From positions 1-8,470 of the forward strand of contig NZQU01000056.1 in assembly GCA_002696025.1 (NCBI GenBank): DNA of 8,470 nucleotides. The letters run 5' to 3'. The notes under the pieces are model-generated. The model was not told the origin of the DNA, did not search any database, and saw only the letters and a list, made by a program, of their open reading frames with translations. Positions 1 through 6,418 of the stretch are shown piece by piece; position 1 is the stretch's first letter, and each line of letters starts with the position of its first letter. Both the position numbers and the translations under genes were made by a program. Source of the stretch: Crocinitomicaceae bacterium. Its GTDB lineage: Bacteria > Bacteroidota > Bacteroidia > Flavobacteriales_D > Crocinitomicaceae.

Positions 1-63
1 ATAAATTACAAAGACATATCCATAATAGATAAAAAAAACTATAATTTACAATTCTGCAAAAAA

Positions 64-90
64 TATAAAAAATTTCAGATATTTTTTATA
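64..90. repeat. 10-bp perfect A/T inverted repeat upstream of asnS
   Basis: TATAAAAAAT (64-73) and ATTTTTTATA (81-90) are perfect reverse complements separated by the 7-base loop TTCAGAT. An alternative pairing of 58-66 with 79-87 is also perfect over 9 bp. The repeat overlaps the place where the -33 element should be and ends 16 bases before the -7 box. It could be an operator, a weak terminator of a gene to the left of the window, or a chance product of very AT-rich DNA. No GC-rich stem supports a strong intrinsic terminator. Confidence 0.4.
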
Positions 91-106
91 CACGAAATGT
101 ATTGAT

Positions 107-114
107 TACTTTTG
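107..114 (+). promoter_or_regulatory. Bacteroidota-type -7 promoter element for asnS
   Basis: TACTTTTG matches the Bacteroidota primary-sigma -7 consensus TAnnTTTG at every defined base. It lies 23 bases before the asnS ATG, so transcription would start near 119-122 and give a leader of under 20 nucleotides. A -33 TTTG/TTG box is not evident at the expected distance (around 84-88); that place is occupied by an A/T inverted repeat. The match is seen directly; promoter activity is inferred. Confidence 0.55.
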
Positions 115-137
115 TGAACGGTTGACATAATTCCCTT

Positions 138-1589
138 ATGAAACGAACAATAATATCTGATATACTTAAAGAACATGATCCTAAAAAACTTGAAGGAGAA
201 AAAGTTTTAATAAAAGGATGGGTACGAGCTTTTAGAAGCAATCGATTCATTCAAATAAATGATGGGTCATGTCTTGCAACGATACAAGCTGTTATCGAAT
301 ATGAAAAATTTGATGAAGAAGTCTTAAAAAACATAACAACGGGATCAGCTGTTAGTATTGAAGGAGAAATTGTTGCTTCAATTGGCTCTAAACAAAGCAT
401 CGAAATTCAAACATCTAATATTAAGGTTATAGGAACAGCCAATCCAGAAGATGTTCAAAAAACAATATTACAACCTAAAAAACACAGCCTTGAACTTCTT
501 AGGGAACAGGCACATCTTAGATTTAGGACCAATTTATTTGGTGCTGTTTTCAGAATTAGACATTCTATATCCTATGCAATTCATAAGTATTTTAATGACC
601 ATGGTTTTTATTACATCAACACTCCTATTATAACTGGATCTGATGCAGAAGGGGCTGGAGAAATATTTAGAGTGAGCACACTTGATCCAATTAATCCAAA
701 GCTAAATGATGATGGAGATGTAGATTATAATGAAGATTTTTTCGGGAAAAATGTAAACCTTACAGTTTCTGGTCAACTAGAGGCAGAACTTGCTGCTCTT
801 GGTTTAGGTAAAGTATATACTTTTGGTCCTACTTTTAGAGCTGAAAATTCAAACACATCTCGTCACCTTGCTGAATTTTGGATGATTGAGCCTGAAATTG
901 CTTTTGCTGATATTCATGACAACATGGACTTAACAGAAAGCTGTCTAAAGTTTATTTGTAAATACATTCTTGAAAACTGTTTTGAAGACGTTCAATTTTT
1001 AAACGACAGAGAAATTCAAGAAGAAAAACAAAAGCCTCAGAACCAAAGAAATGAAATGTCCTTAATTGATCGCCTAAAATTTGTTACTGAAAACCCATTT
1101 AAAAGAATTACCTATACTGAAGCGATTCAAATTCTTCTTAACTCTAAACCCCATAAGAAAAAGAAATTCAAGTTTCCTGTTGAATGGGGGATTGACCTTC
1201 AAAGTGAACACGAAAGGTATTTGGTTGAAAAAGAATTCAAGTCACCTGTAATACTAATTGATTATCCATCGGAAATTAAAGCTTTCTATATGAGGCAAAA
1301 TGATGACAACAAGACAGTTGCTGCTATGGATGTACTTTTTCCAGGTATAGGTGAAATAGTTGGTGGATCTCAAAGAGAAGAGCGATTAGATATTCTTAAA
1401 CAAAAATGCGCTGAATTCAATATACCAGAAGAAGAATTATGGTGGTATCTTGACACAAGAAAATTTGGATCTGTTCCTCATGCTGGTTTTGGACTTGGCT
1501 TAGAAAGGCTTGTTATGTTTATTACTGGAATGACTAATATTCGTGATGTCATTCCATTTCCTAGAACTCCAAAAAATGCAGAGTTTTAA
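138..1589 (+). CDS. asnS: Asparaginyl-tRNA synthetase (class IIb)
   Basis: Cytoplasmic enzyme that charges tRNA-Asn with asparagine using ATP. Its 483 residues are close to the usual bacterial AsnRS length (about 460-480). An N-terminal OB-fold anticodon-binding domain spans about residues 20-105 (VLIKGWVRAFRSNRFIQIND). The class II catalytic core follows: motif 1 near 140-165, motif 2 around 227-252 with the FRAENS loop (Arg234), and motif 3 GFGLGLER (450-457, Arg457). GEIVGGSQREER (405-416) and the YPSEIKAFYMR stretch (376-386) favour AsnRS over AspRS. The long segment between motifs 2 and 3 (about 285-365) is typical of bacterial AsnRS. The ATG start gives the full OB fold, and there is no Shine-Dalgarno, as is usual in Bacteroidota. 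A TAnnTTTG promoter lies just upstream, and yidD follows after 42 bases on the same strand. No truncation or missing catalytic residue is visible. Confidence 0.97.
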   Translation: MKRTIISDILKEHDPKKLEGEKVLIKGWVRAFRSNRFIQINDGSCLATIQAVIEYEKFDEEVLKNITTGSAVSIEGEIVASIGSKQSIEIQTSNIKVIGTANPEDVQKTILQPKKHSLELLREQAHLRFRTNLFGAVFRIRHSISYAIHKYFNDHGFYYINTPIITGSDAEGAGEIFRVSTLDPINPKLNDDGDVDYNEDFFGKNVNLTVSGQLEAELAALGLGKVYTFGPTFRAENSNTSRHLAEFWMIEPEIAFADIHDNMDLTESCLKFICKYILENCFEDVQFLNDREIQEEKQKPQNQRNEMSLIDRLKFVTENPFKRITYTEAIQILLNSKPHKKKKFKFPVEWGIDLQSEHERYLVEKEFKSPVILIDYPSEIKAFYMRQNDDNKTVAAMDVLFPGIGEIVGGSQREERLDILKQKCAEFNIPEEELWWYLDTRKFGSVPHAGFGLGLERLVMFITGMTNIRDVIPFPRTPKNAEF

Positions 1590-1609
1590 TTTTATTAATT
1601 TAGATGCCT

Positions 1610-1624
1610 AAAACAGTCTGTTTT
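1610..1624. repeat. Short inverted repeat between asnS and yidD
   Basis: AAAACAG (1610-1616) and CTGTTTT (1618-1624) are perfect 7-base arms around a single T, followed by one further T. As RNA it could fold as a 5-bp stem (AAAAC/GTTTT) with an AGTCT loop, which is weak for a terminator. It lies 8 bases before the yidD start. It may partly attenuate readthrough, serve as a small operator, or mean nothing. Confidence 0.25.
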
Positions 1625-1631
1625 TAAAACC

Positions 1632-1880
1632 ATGCATTACATTCAGAAAATATTAATTTTTCCATTTAAAATACTTGTCCTTTTTTATCAAAAGATTTTA
1701 TCTCCTCTTTCTCCTGCGAGCTGTAGATTCACACCGACTTGTTCTCAATATATGATTGATGCACTTAATGAGCATGGTTTGTTTAAAGGTATATGGCTTG
1801 GATCCAAAAGAATATGCAAATGCCATCCATATGGAGGAAGTGGATATGACCCTGTGCCTAAAAAACAAGATAAAAAATGA
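1632..1880 (+). CDS. yidD: YidD membrane protein insertion efficiency factor
   Basis: A small (82 aa) member of the YidD family (formerly DUF37/UPF0161), a membrane-associated protein that helps YidC/Sec insert inner-membrane proteins. The N-terminal amphipathic or hydrophobic helix (about residues 4-24, ILIFPFKILVLFYQKILSP) is followed by the family signature SCRFTPTCSQY (30-40) with Cys31 and Cys37. A third conserved cysteine is supplied by RICKCHP (60-66; Cys62 and Cys64), then GGSGYDPVP (68-76). Length and motifs are complete. In many bacteria yidD lies in rpmH-rnpA-yidD-yidC; here it sits 42 bases after asnS, and its TGA overlaps the next start by 4 bases (ATGA, 1877-1880), suggesting translational coupling. 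No separate convincing promoter is seen, so readthrough from asnS is likely. Confidence 0.95.
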   Translation: MHYIQKILIFPFKILVLFYQKILSPLSPASCRFTPTCSQYMIDALNEHGLFKGIWLGSKRICKCHPYGGSGYDPVPKKQDKK

Positions 1881-4177
1881 GATTTTTTATTGTATTTCTT
1901 TTAATTTCAATTGATTCATTTACTCAGCTTAATCCAAGTATTTATTCTAAAGTCATTTTAGACAAAAATGTAAATGCTCCTGGCACAATTGGTATTATTA
2001 ATAAAGTCGCTTGGTTTTCACCTAAAAGAATTGGAGAAGCAAAACAATTTGAAAAAGTAGAATTAGGAATTGAATTGAGTCAAACAATCAACAATCGCAT
2101 TTTAAAATTTATCAAATCATCTGGCTCAAAATCATACCCCTACCCTCTTAATCCATTTAACCCGGAAGATATTGACATAAAAGCTGAAATATACAATCAG
2201 GAAAACATAAAAGTAAATGAAATTAACGGCTTTTTTTATGAAGAATATAAAAGAGACAAGTTAAATAACCAATGGAAAAAAGATACTACATCTTATAACT
2301 TTAGAATCCGAATGTCTTTTGAAAAAACAGGCAGTTATAAAGTGATTATTTATACCAATATTAAAAGAATTTACAGTGACACTTGCATCACTCAAGTTAA
2401 AATTAACAAAGGATCAAATCCTGGATTCTTAGAGCTTGGAGAACACAAAAAACACCTTCGTTTTTCAGACAATAAAAAAAGCTTTTTAGGTGTTGGGCAA
2501 GTCATTCCATGGACCGAATCTGATGGTTGGGATAAAATCCCACAAGGTTCTGGTTCTAGATCTTTTGATGAAATGTACAATGCACTTAATGCATTTAGCA
2601 ATGCCAAAGGTAATTTTACTCGATTTGTTGCCGCCCCATGGTTTATGCAACTAGATTGGGAAAGCTTAGGTAATTATCAAAAAAAAATGAATCATGCTTG
2701 GGAATTTGACAGAATTAATGATTTCTGCAACAAAAAGCTCATTTACTTTATTTATTGTGCTTATCTACATGCACCGCTTCAAAAAAGAACAGATGAAGAA
2801 GACGCTAGAGTGATGCCTGGTGTTCGTTGGGAAGACAATGCTTATAATGACAACGACATTTCTTTAACAAAGGCTGGACGCGAAAATAAAATAGGTGCAA
2901 CCGAGCCGATTGATTTTTATAGAAATGAAAGAGCCAAGTTTTTCTCTAAAAATCATTTTAGATATATCATGGCAAGATGGGGGTACTCTACTGCATTTTC
3001 AGGCTTACAATTTTTGAGCGAAATTGACGACACAGGAAACTATAGAGATGAAAAAATAAATGACAGCATTATCGACCACTCTAAAAACAGAGAGATCATA
3101 AAGACATGGGTTCATGAAATGTCAGAATACATTGGAAATGAATTAAATTCAAGACAACTTTTGAGTGTTGCACTAATTAATGGTGTAAATGGATCATGTG
3201 ACTTATGGGATCCTGAAATTTTTAATCATCCTCAAATAGATTTTGTAGGTCTTCACAATTACACCTATGAAATGTCACCATCTTCTGATAAAATCAGAAA
3301 TAGAAATCTTTTGTTACGATATCCTGCAGTAACAAACCTAAATACAGGATATCAAAATGAAAGAATAAGCCATCCAACATATCAAAACAAATGTTTTATT
3401 TATGATGAATTTGGTCACTTAATGTCTATTCCACGTAAATGGCCAGAGGACAAAAAAATAGATCTTTCAAAGATTCTAAATGACCACATCCCATTTATGA
3501 TCAAACAAGATTTATGGTTTACATTGGCATCAGGCTGTGCTGTATCAGGGCTTGACTGGTGGAATTATTATACAAAGACAAGACATAAATTATGGAAAGA
3601 GCTATACCCACCTATTCATGAATTTATAAAGGGTATTGATTTTGAAATATGCAACTATGATACTGTAAGAATCTTTAAAAACAATCCCATTATAGCACAA
3701 CGGTGGCCAGAAAATACTCGTAAAATAGAAAGAAGTAATGGGAGGAGATATCGGAAAAGTGATCTTCTTGAAGCATACACTCAAGTTTCTTCTGATGGTG
3801 AACGTGGCTTTGGATGGATCTCTAACAGGTCTGTTAATTGGCCAAATATGCTGGAAGAAGATTCTATTCTTAAAAAAATGTATTATGCAGAAAAGCCATT
3901 TTCTAAAAAATACCTTTATATGCCAAAAGATGATGACAAGACATCCAAACCCATAAATATTGAAGAAGATAAAACTTATTTTAAGATTCGTTTTTTAAAC
4001 CCAAAAGCAACATATCGCATTGTTTTTTATAACACAAAAACTGGAAATAAAATAACTGGAAATAAAATTACAACAAACAGAAGGGGCATAGCAAAAGTAT
4101 ATGCTCCAAAAATGTTATGGAAAGTAAATCCAGATATTGCCTTTAAATTATTTAAAGAAAGAGGGCTATCCTTTTAA
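1877..4177 (+). CDS. Secreted glycoside hydrolase-like protein, clan GH-A type TIM barrel, unassigned family
   Basis: Probably an exported polysaccharide- or glycan-cleaving enzyme; substrate unknown. A 766-residue protein with a signal peptide (about residues 1-17, MRFFIVFLLISIDSFTQ). An N-terminal beta-rich region (about 40-180) resembles the DUF5060-type sandwich that precedes some GH barrels. The likely (beta/alpha)8 barrel, about 190-600, holds landmarks in GH-A order: TRF with Arg249 after a probable beta2, LQFLSEIDD with Glu382 as candidate acid/base, GLHNYTY with His460 and Tyr462, FIYDEFGH with Glu511 as candidate nucleophile, and SGLDWWNYY with Trp561-562 on a probable beta8. After it come a GFGWISNRSVNWPN motif (644-657) and a C-terminal beta-sandwich (about 695-766, YRIVFYNTKTG). 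No lipobox cysteine and no evident type IX sorting domain. The start is fixed by the ATGA overlap with yidD. The S46 peptidase follows after 64 bases. Assignment rests on motif order, not on a family match; catalytic residues are inferred. Confidence 0.7.
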   Translation: MRFFIVFLLISIDSFTQLNPSIYSKVILDKNVNAPGTIGIINKVAWFSPKRIGEAKQFEKVELGIELSQTINNRILKFIKSSGSKSYPYPLNPFNPEDIDIKAEIYNQENIKVNEINGFFYEEYKRDKLNNQWKKDTTSYNFRIRMSFEKTGSYKVIIYTNIKRIYSDTCITQVKINKGSNPGFLELGEHKKHLRFSDNKKSFLGVGQVIPWTESDGWDKIPQGSGSRSFDEMYNALNAFSNAKGNFTRFVAAPWFMQLDWESLGNYQKKMNHAWEFDRINDFCNKKLIYFIYCAYLHAPLQKRTDEEDARVMPGVRWEDNAYNDNDISLTKAGRENKIGATEPIDFYRNERAKFFSKNHFRYIMARWGYSTAFSGLQFLSEIDDTGNYRDEKINDSIIDHSKNREIIKTWVHEMSEYIGNELNSRQLLSVALINGVNGSCDLWDPEIFNHPQIDFVGLHNYTYEMSPSSDKIRNRNLLLRYPAVTNLNTGYQNERISHPTYQNKCFIYDEFGHLMSIPRKWPEDKKIDLSKILNDHIPFMIKQDLWFTLASGCAVSGLDWWNYYTKTRHKLWKELYPPIHEFIKGIDFEICNYDTVRIFKNNPIIAQRWPENTRKIERSNGRRYRKSDLLEAYTQVSSDGERGFGWISNRSVNWPNMLEEDSILKKMYYAEKPFSKKYLYMPKDDDKTSKPINIEEDKTYFKIRFLNPKATYRIVFYNTKTGNKITGNKITTNRRGIAKVYAPKMLWKVNPDIAFKLFKERGLSF
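4040..4069 (+). repeat. 15-bp tandem duplication inside the GH-like gene
   Basis: ACTGGAAATAAAATA (4040-4054) is followed directly by ACTGGAAATAAAATT (4055-4069), 14 of 15 bases identical. It encodes TGNKI twice (residues 722-731) in the C-terminal beta-sandwich, keeps the frame, and probably lengthens a surface loop or hairpin. The near identity suggests a recent slippage duplication. Confidence 0.85.
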
Positions 4178-4205
4178 GTTTTATAAATTAAAAAGCAAAA
4201 AGAAC

Positions 4206-4213
4206 TATATTCG
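4206..4213 (+). promoter_or_regulatory. Possible -7 element before the S46 peptidase gene
   Basis: TATATTCG differs by one base from the Bacteroidota -7 consensus TAnnTTTG and lies 28 bases before the ATG at 4242. No -33 TTG box is visible at the right distance. In such AT-rich DNA a single-mismatch hit is weak evidence; the gene may instead be read from upstream. Confidence 0.25.
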
Positions 4214-4241
4214 TGAATTAGAACATTATAAATAAATCTTT

Positions 4242-6353
4242 ATGAAATCAATACTTAAAATTTTCATCTTCATCTTTATCTTAAACCCAATAGTTAGGGC
4301 TGATGAAGGCATGCTCATTCCATCTCTAATTGCTGCATTTGAATCAGAAATGAAGGCAAAAGGAATGAAACTTTCAGCAAAAGACATTTATAATGTCAAT
4401 TCATCTAGTTTAAAAGATGCGATCTTTCATTTTAATGGTGGCTGTACATCAGAACTGGTATCTGACAAAGGGCTCTTACTTACCAATCATCATTGTGGTT
4501 ATTCTCAAATTCAATCTCATTCATCTCTTGAAAATGATTACATAAAATATGGTTTTTGGGCAAAAAACTTAAGTGAGGAGCTTCCCAACCCTGGTCTAAC
4601 AGCAACTCGAATTGTTAGAATCGAAGATGTAACTAATGACATTCTAAAGGGAATTAGTGAAAGTCTTAAACCCAAGCAAAAAGACTCTGTAGTTAGAGCA
4701 AACATGGATGTGATTCTAGCAAAAGCAATGAAAGACAATCATTATGAAGCAGAAATTAAAGCATTTAATTATGGAAATGACTATTATATGCTTGTAAAAG
4801 AAACTTTTTTAGATGTTCGATTTGTAGGTACGCCTCCAAATTCTATTGGAAAATTCGGTGGAGATACCGACAATTGGGTTTGGCCACGTCACACTGGAGA
4901 TTTCTCTGTTTTTAGGGTATATGCTGGTGCAGATAATAAACCTGCTCCTTACTCTAAGGAAAACAAGCCATACAAACCACTGCATTACCTTCCAATTTCT
5001 ATGCATAATAGGAAAGAGGGTGATTTCACTATGGTTTATGGTTTCCCTGGCAGGACCGAACAGCATGTCATTTCTTCATATTTAAAATTTATAATTGAGA
5101 AAGAAAGACCTGCTCGAATCAAAATGAGAGAAAAATCTCTGGGCGTAATAGATGGAGCAATGAAAAATTCAGATGAAGTTCGAATTAAATATGCGGCAAA
5201 ACAAGCCCGAATAGCCAATGCATGGAAAAAGTGGATTGGACAAATTGATGGATTAAAAAGAATGAATGCCATTTCAGTTAAAAACGAACAGGAAAACAAT
5301 TATACAAGTAAAGCTAAAACAGATTTTAATTGGTCAAAAAAATATGGAAACCTAAGCAATCAAATGAACCAGCTTGTAAAAGATGAAGTAATGAGTGAGT
5401 TTAAATATTCAATGGCAATTGAATATTTTTATGTTGGAACAGAGTATTTTAAATTAATTAGAAACATTGACCCATTTCTAAAAAAAATAGATTCTTATGA
5501 ATCAGCAGAGGAATTAAACAAAGAAATAGATAAGCTTAAAAAACAAGCGGATAATCACTTTAAAGATTACGACTGTGAAATTGACAGAGTCATTTTTAAA
5601 TTTCAAACAGAAGAATATCTAAAGCAAATAGGTGTTAAAGCCGATATCAATACAGATGAGGTTTTCTTATCTTCAGTTTTCACCTCTAAAGAAAGATACC
5701 TTGAGTTTTTAGATAAAATCGGAAAAAAAGGACGGAAAATATTAAGCAAAGACAAAGGGTACCAACACTACAATTTTTTCTACAAAAAATTTATTTCTGA
5801 AGATCTACCTGCTTATAAAAAATTTAAATCTAAAATGAATGGACTTTTAAAACAATATGTAAAAGGAAAACATGAAATGTTTCCAAATAAAAATCATTGG
5901 CCTGATGCAAATAGCACAATGAGAATTTCTTATGGTCAACTAGAAGGTTCAAACCCAGCTGATGGTGTTAACTATATAGAGCACACAACTCTAGATGGTG
6001 TCATTGCAAAATATAATAGCGGTAACCCAGACTTTGAGATACTACCTCGAATGATTGAATTACACAAAGAAAAAAAATATGGCAACTATGCTCAAGATGG
6101 AGATTTATGGGTTTGTTTTACCGGCTCTAACCATACTACTGGAGGTAATTCTGGATCTCCTGTAATTGACGCTAATGGAAATTTAATGGGATTGAATTTT
6201 GATCGTTCATGGGAAAGTACCATGAGTGACTATATGTTCAATCCAAATAGATGTAGAAATATTGTTGTCGACATAAGATATGTATTATGGGTAATGGACA
6301 TCTATTCTAATGCTGGACACTTAGTTGAAGAAATGACCTTGATAAAAGATTAA
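4242..6353 (+). CDS. S46 family dipeptidyl-peptidase, DPP11-like (Asp/Glu-specific)
   Basis: Exported serine exopeptidase that removes dipeptides from peptide N-termini, most likely in the periplasm, supplying dipeptides for uptake. 703 residues, near the family's usual 700-730. The signal peptide ends after VRA (about residue 20), and the mature protein starts DEGM as in other S46 members. The chymotrypsin-like triad is intact: His84 in TNHHCGY, Asp220 in WPRHTGD, Ser637 in GGNSGSP. The substrate N-terminus pocket is also kept: Asn211-Trp212, Asn326 in ANAWKKW, and Asp654. The helical domain lies between (about 270-550). Arg655, 18 residues after the catalytic Ser, equals Arg673 (with Ser655) of Porphyromonas gingivalis DPP11, which confers Asp/Glu preference; DPP7 has Gly there. 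Family and triad are certain; specificity is inferred from that one residue. The start gives a proper signal peptide; no Shine-Dalgarno. An S41 protease gene follows after 65 bases. Confidence 0.95.
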   Translation: MKSILKIFIFIFILNPIVRADEGMLIPSLIAAFESEMKAKGMKLSAKDIYNVNSSSLKDAIFHFNGGCTSELVSDKGLLLTNHHCGYSQIQSHSSLENDYIKYGFWAKNLSEELPNPGLTATRIVRIEDVTNDILKGISESLKPKQKDSVVRANMDVILAKAMKDNHYEAEIKAFNYGNDYYMLVKETFLDVRFVGTPPNSIGKFGGDTDNWVWPRHTGDFSVFRVYAGADNKPAPYSKENKPYKPLHYLPISMHNRKEGDFTMVYGFPGRTEQHVISSYLKFIIEKERPARIKMREKSLGVIDGAMKNSDEVRIKYAAKQARIANAWKKWIGQIDGLKRMNAISVKNEQENNYTSKAKTDFNWSKKYGNLSNQMNQLVKDEVMSEFKYSMAIEYFYVGTEYFKLIRNIDPFLKKIDSYESAEELNKEIDKLKKQADNHFKDYDCEIDRVIFKFQTEEYLKQIGVKADINTDEVFLSSVFTSKERYLEFLDKIGKKGRKILSKDKGYQHYNFFYKKFISEDLPAYKKFKSKMNGLLKQYVKGKHEMFPNKNHWPDANSTMRISYGQLEGSNPADGVNYIEHTTLDGVIAKYNSGNPDFEILPRMIELHKEKKYGNYAQDGDLWVCFTGSNHTTGGNSGSPVIDANGNLMGLNFDRSWESTMSDYMFNPNRCRNIVVDIRYVLWVMDIYSNAGHLVEEMTLIKD

Positions 6354-6380
6354 TTTCGGAACTGTTTTTGCAGTACCAAT

Positions 6381-6393
6381 ATTAGTAACTAAT
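6381..6393. repeat. 13-base odd palindrome before the S41 peptidase gene
   Basis: ATTAGT (6381-6386) and ACTAAT (6388-6393) are perfect arms around a central A. It lies in the 65-base gap between the S46 and S41 genes, 25 bases before the ATG. The form suits a dimeric repressor site, but AT-rich DNA yields such palindromes by chance. Confidence 0.25.
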
Positions 6394-6401
6394 TAATAAC
6401 A

Positions 6402-6415
6402 ATTGTATTTACAAT
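6402..6415. repeat. Inverted repeat abutting the S41 peptidase start
   Basis: ATTGTA (6402-6407) and TACAAT (6410-6415) are perfect 6-base arms around TT. The repeat ends three bases before the ATG, so a transcript could form a small hairpin (5-bp stem, 4-base loop) next to the start codon. Its centre is about 21-22 bases from that of the palindrome at 6381-6393, close to two helical turns. Function is not known. Confidence 0.25.
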
Positions 6416-6418
6416 AAT

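Noticed and set aside
1596..1603. TAATTTAG as a -7 promoter element for yidD
   Set aside because: It has one mismatch to TAnnTTTG and no -33 TTG box at the right distance; such hits are common in AT-rich DNA.
2392..2607. 71-codon open frame on the - strand inside the GH-like gene
   Set aside because: It is embedded in a longer, better supported gene, and shows no family motif; a shadow frame.
4171..4198. CTTTTAA ... TTAAAAAG at the end of the GH-like gene as a terminator hairpin
   Set aside because: The arms are imperfect and almost purely A/T, with no proper T-run after the stem; too weak to call.
4538..5299. Open frames of 66-87 codons on both strands inside the S46 gene
   Set aside because: They lie wholly within a gene with clear catalytic motifs, and their translations show no recognisable domains; they are shadow frames.
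6367..6397. TTTG (6367-6370) with TAATTAAT (6390-6397) as a promoter for the S41 gene
   Set aside because: The spacing is acceptable, but the -7 part misses two of the defined bases, so it cannot be told from background.
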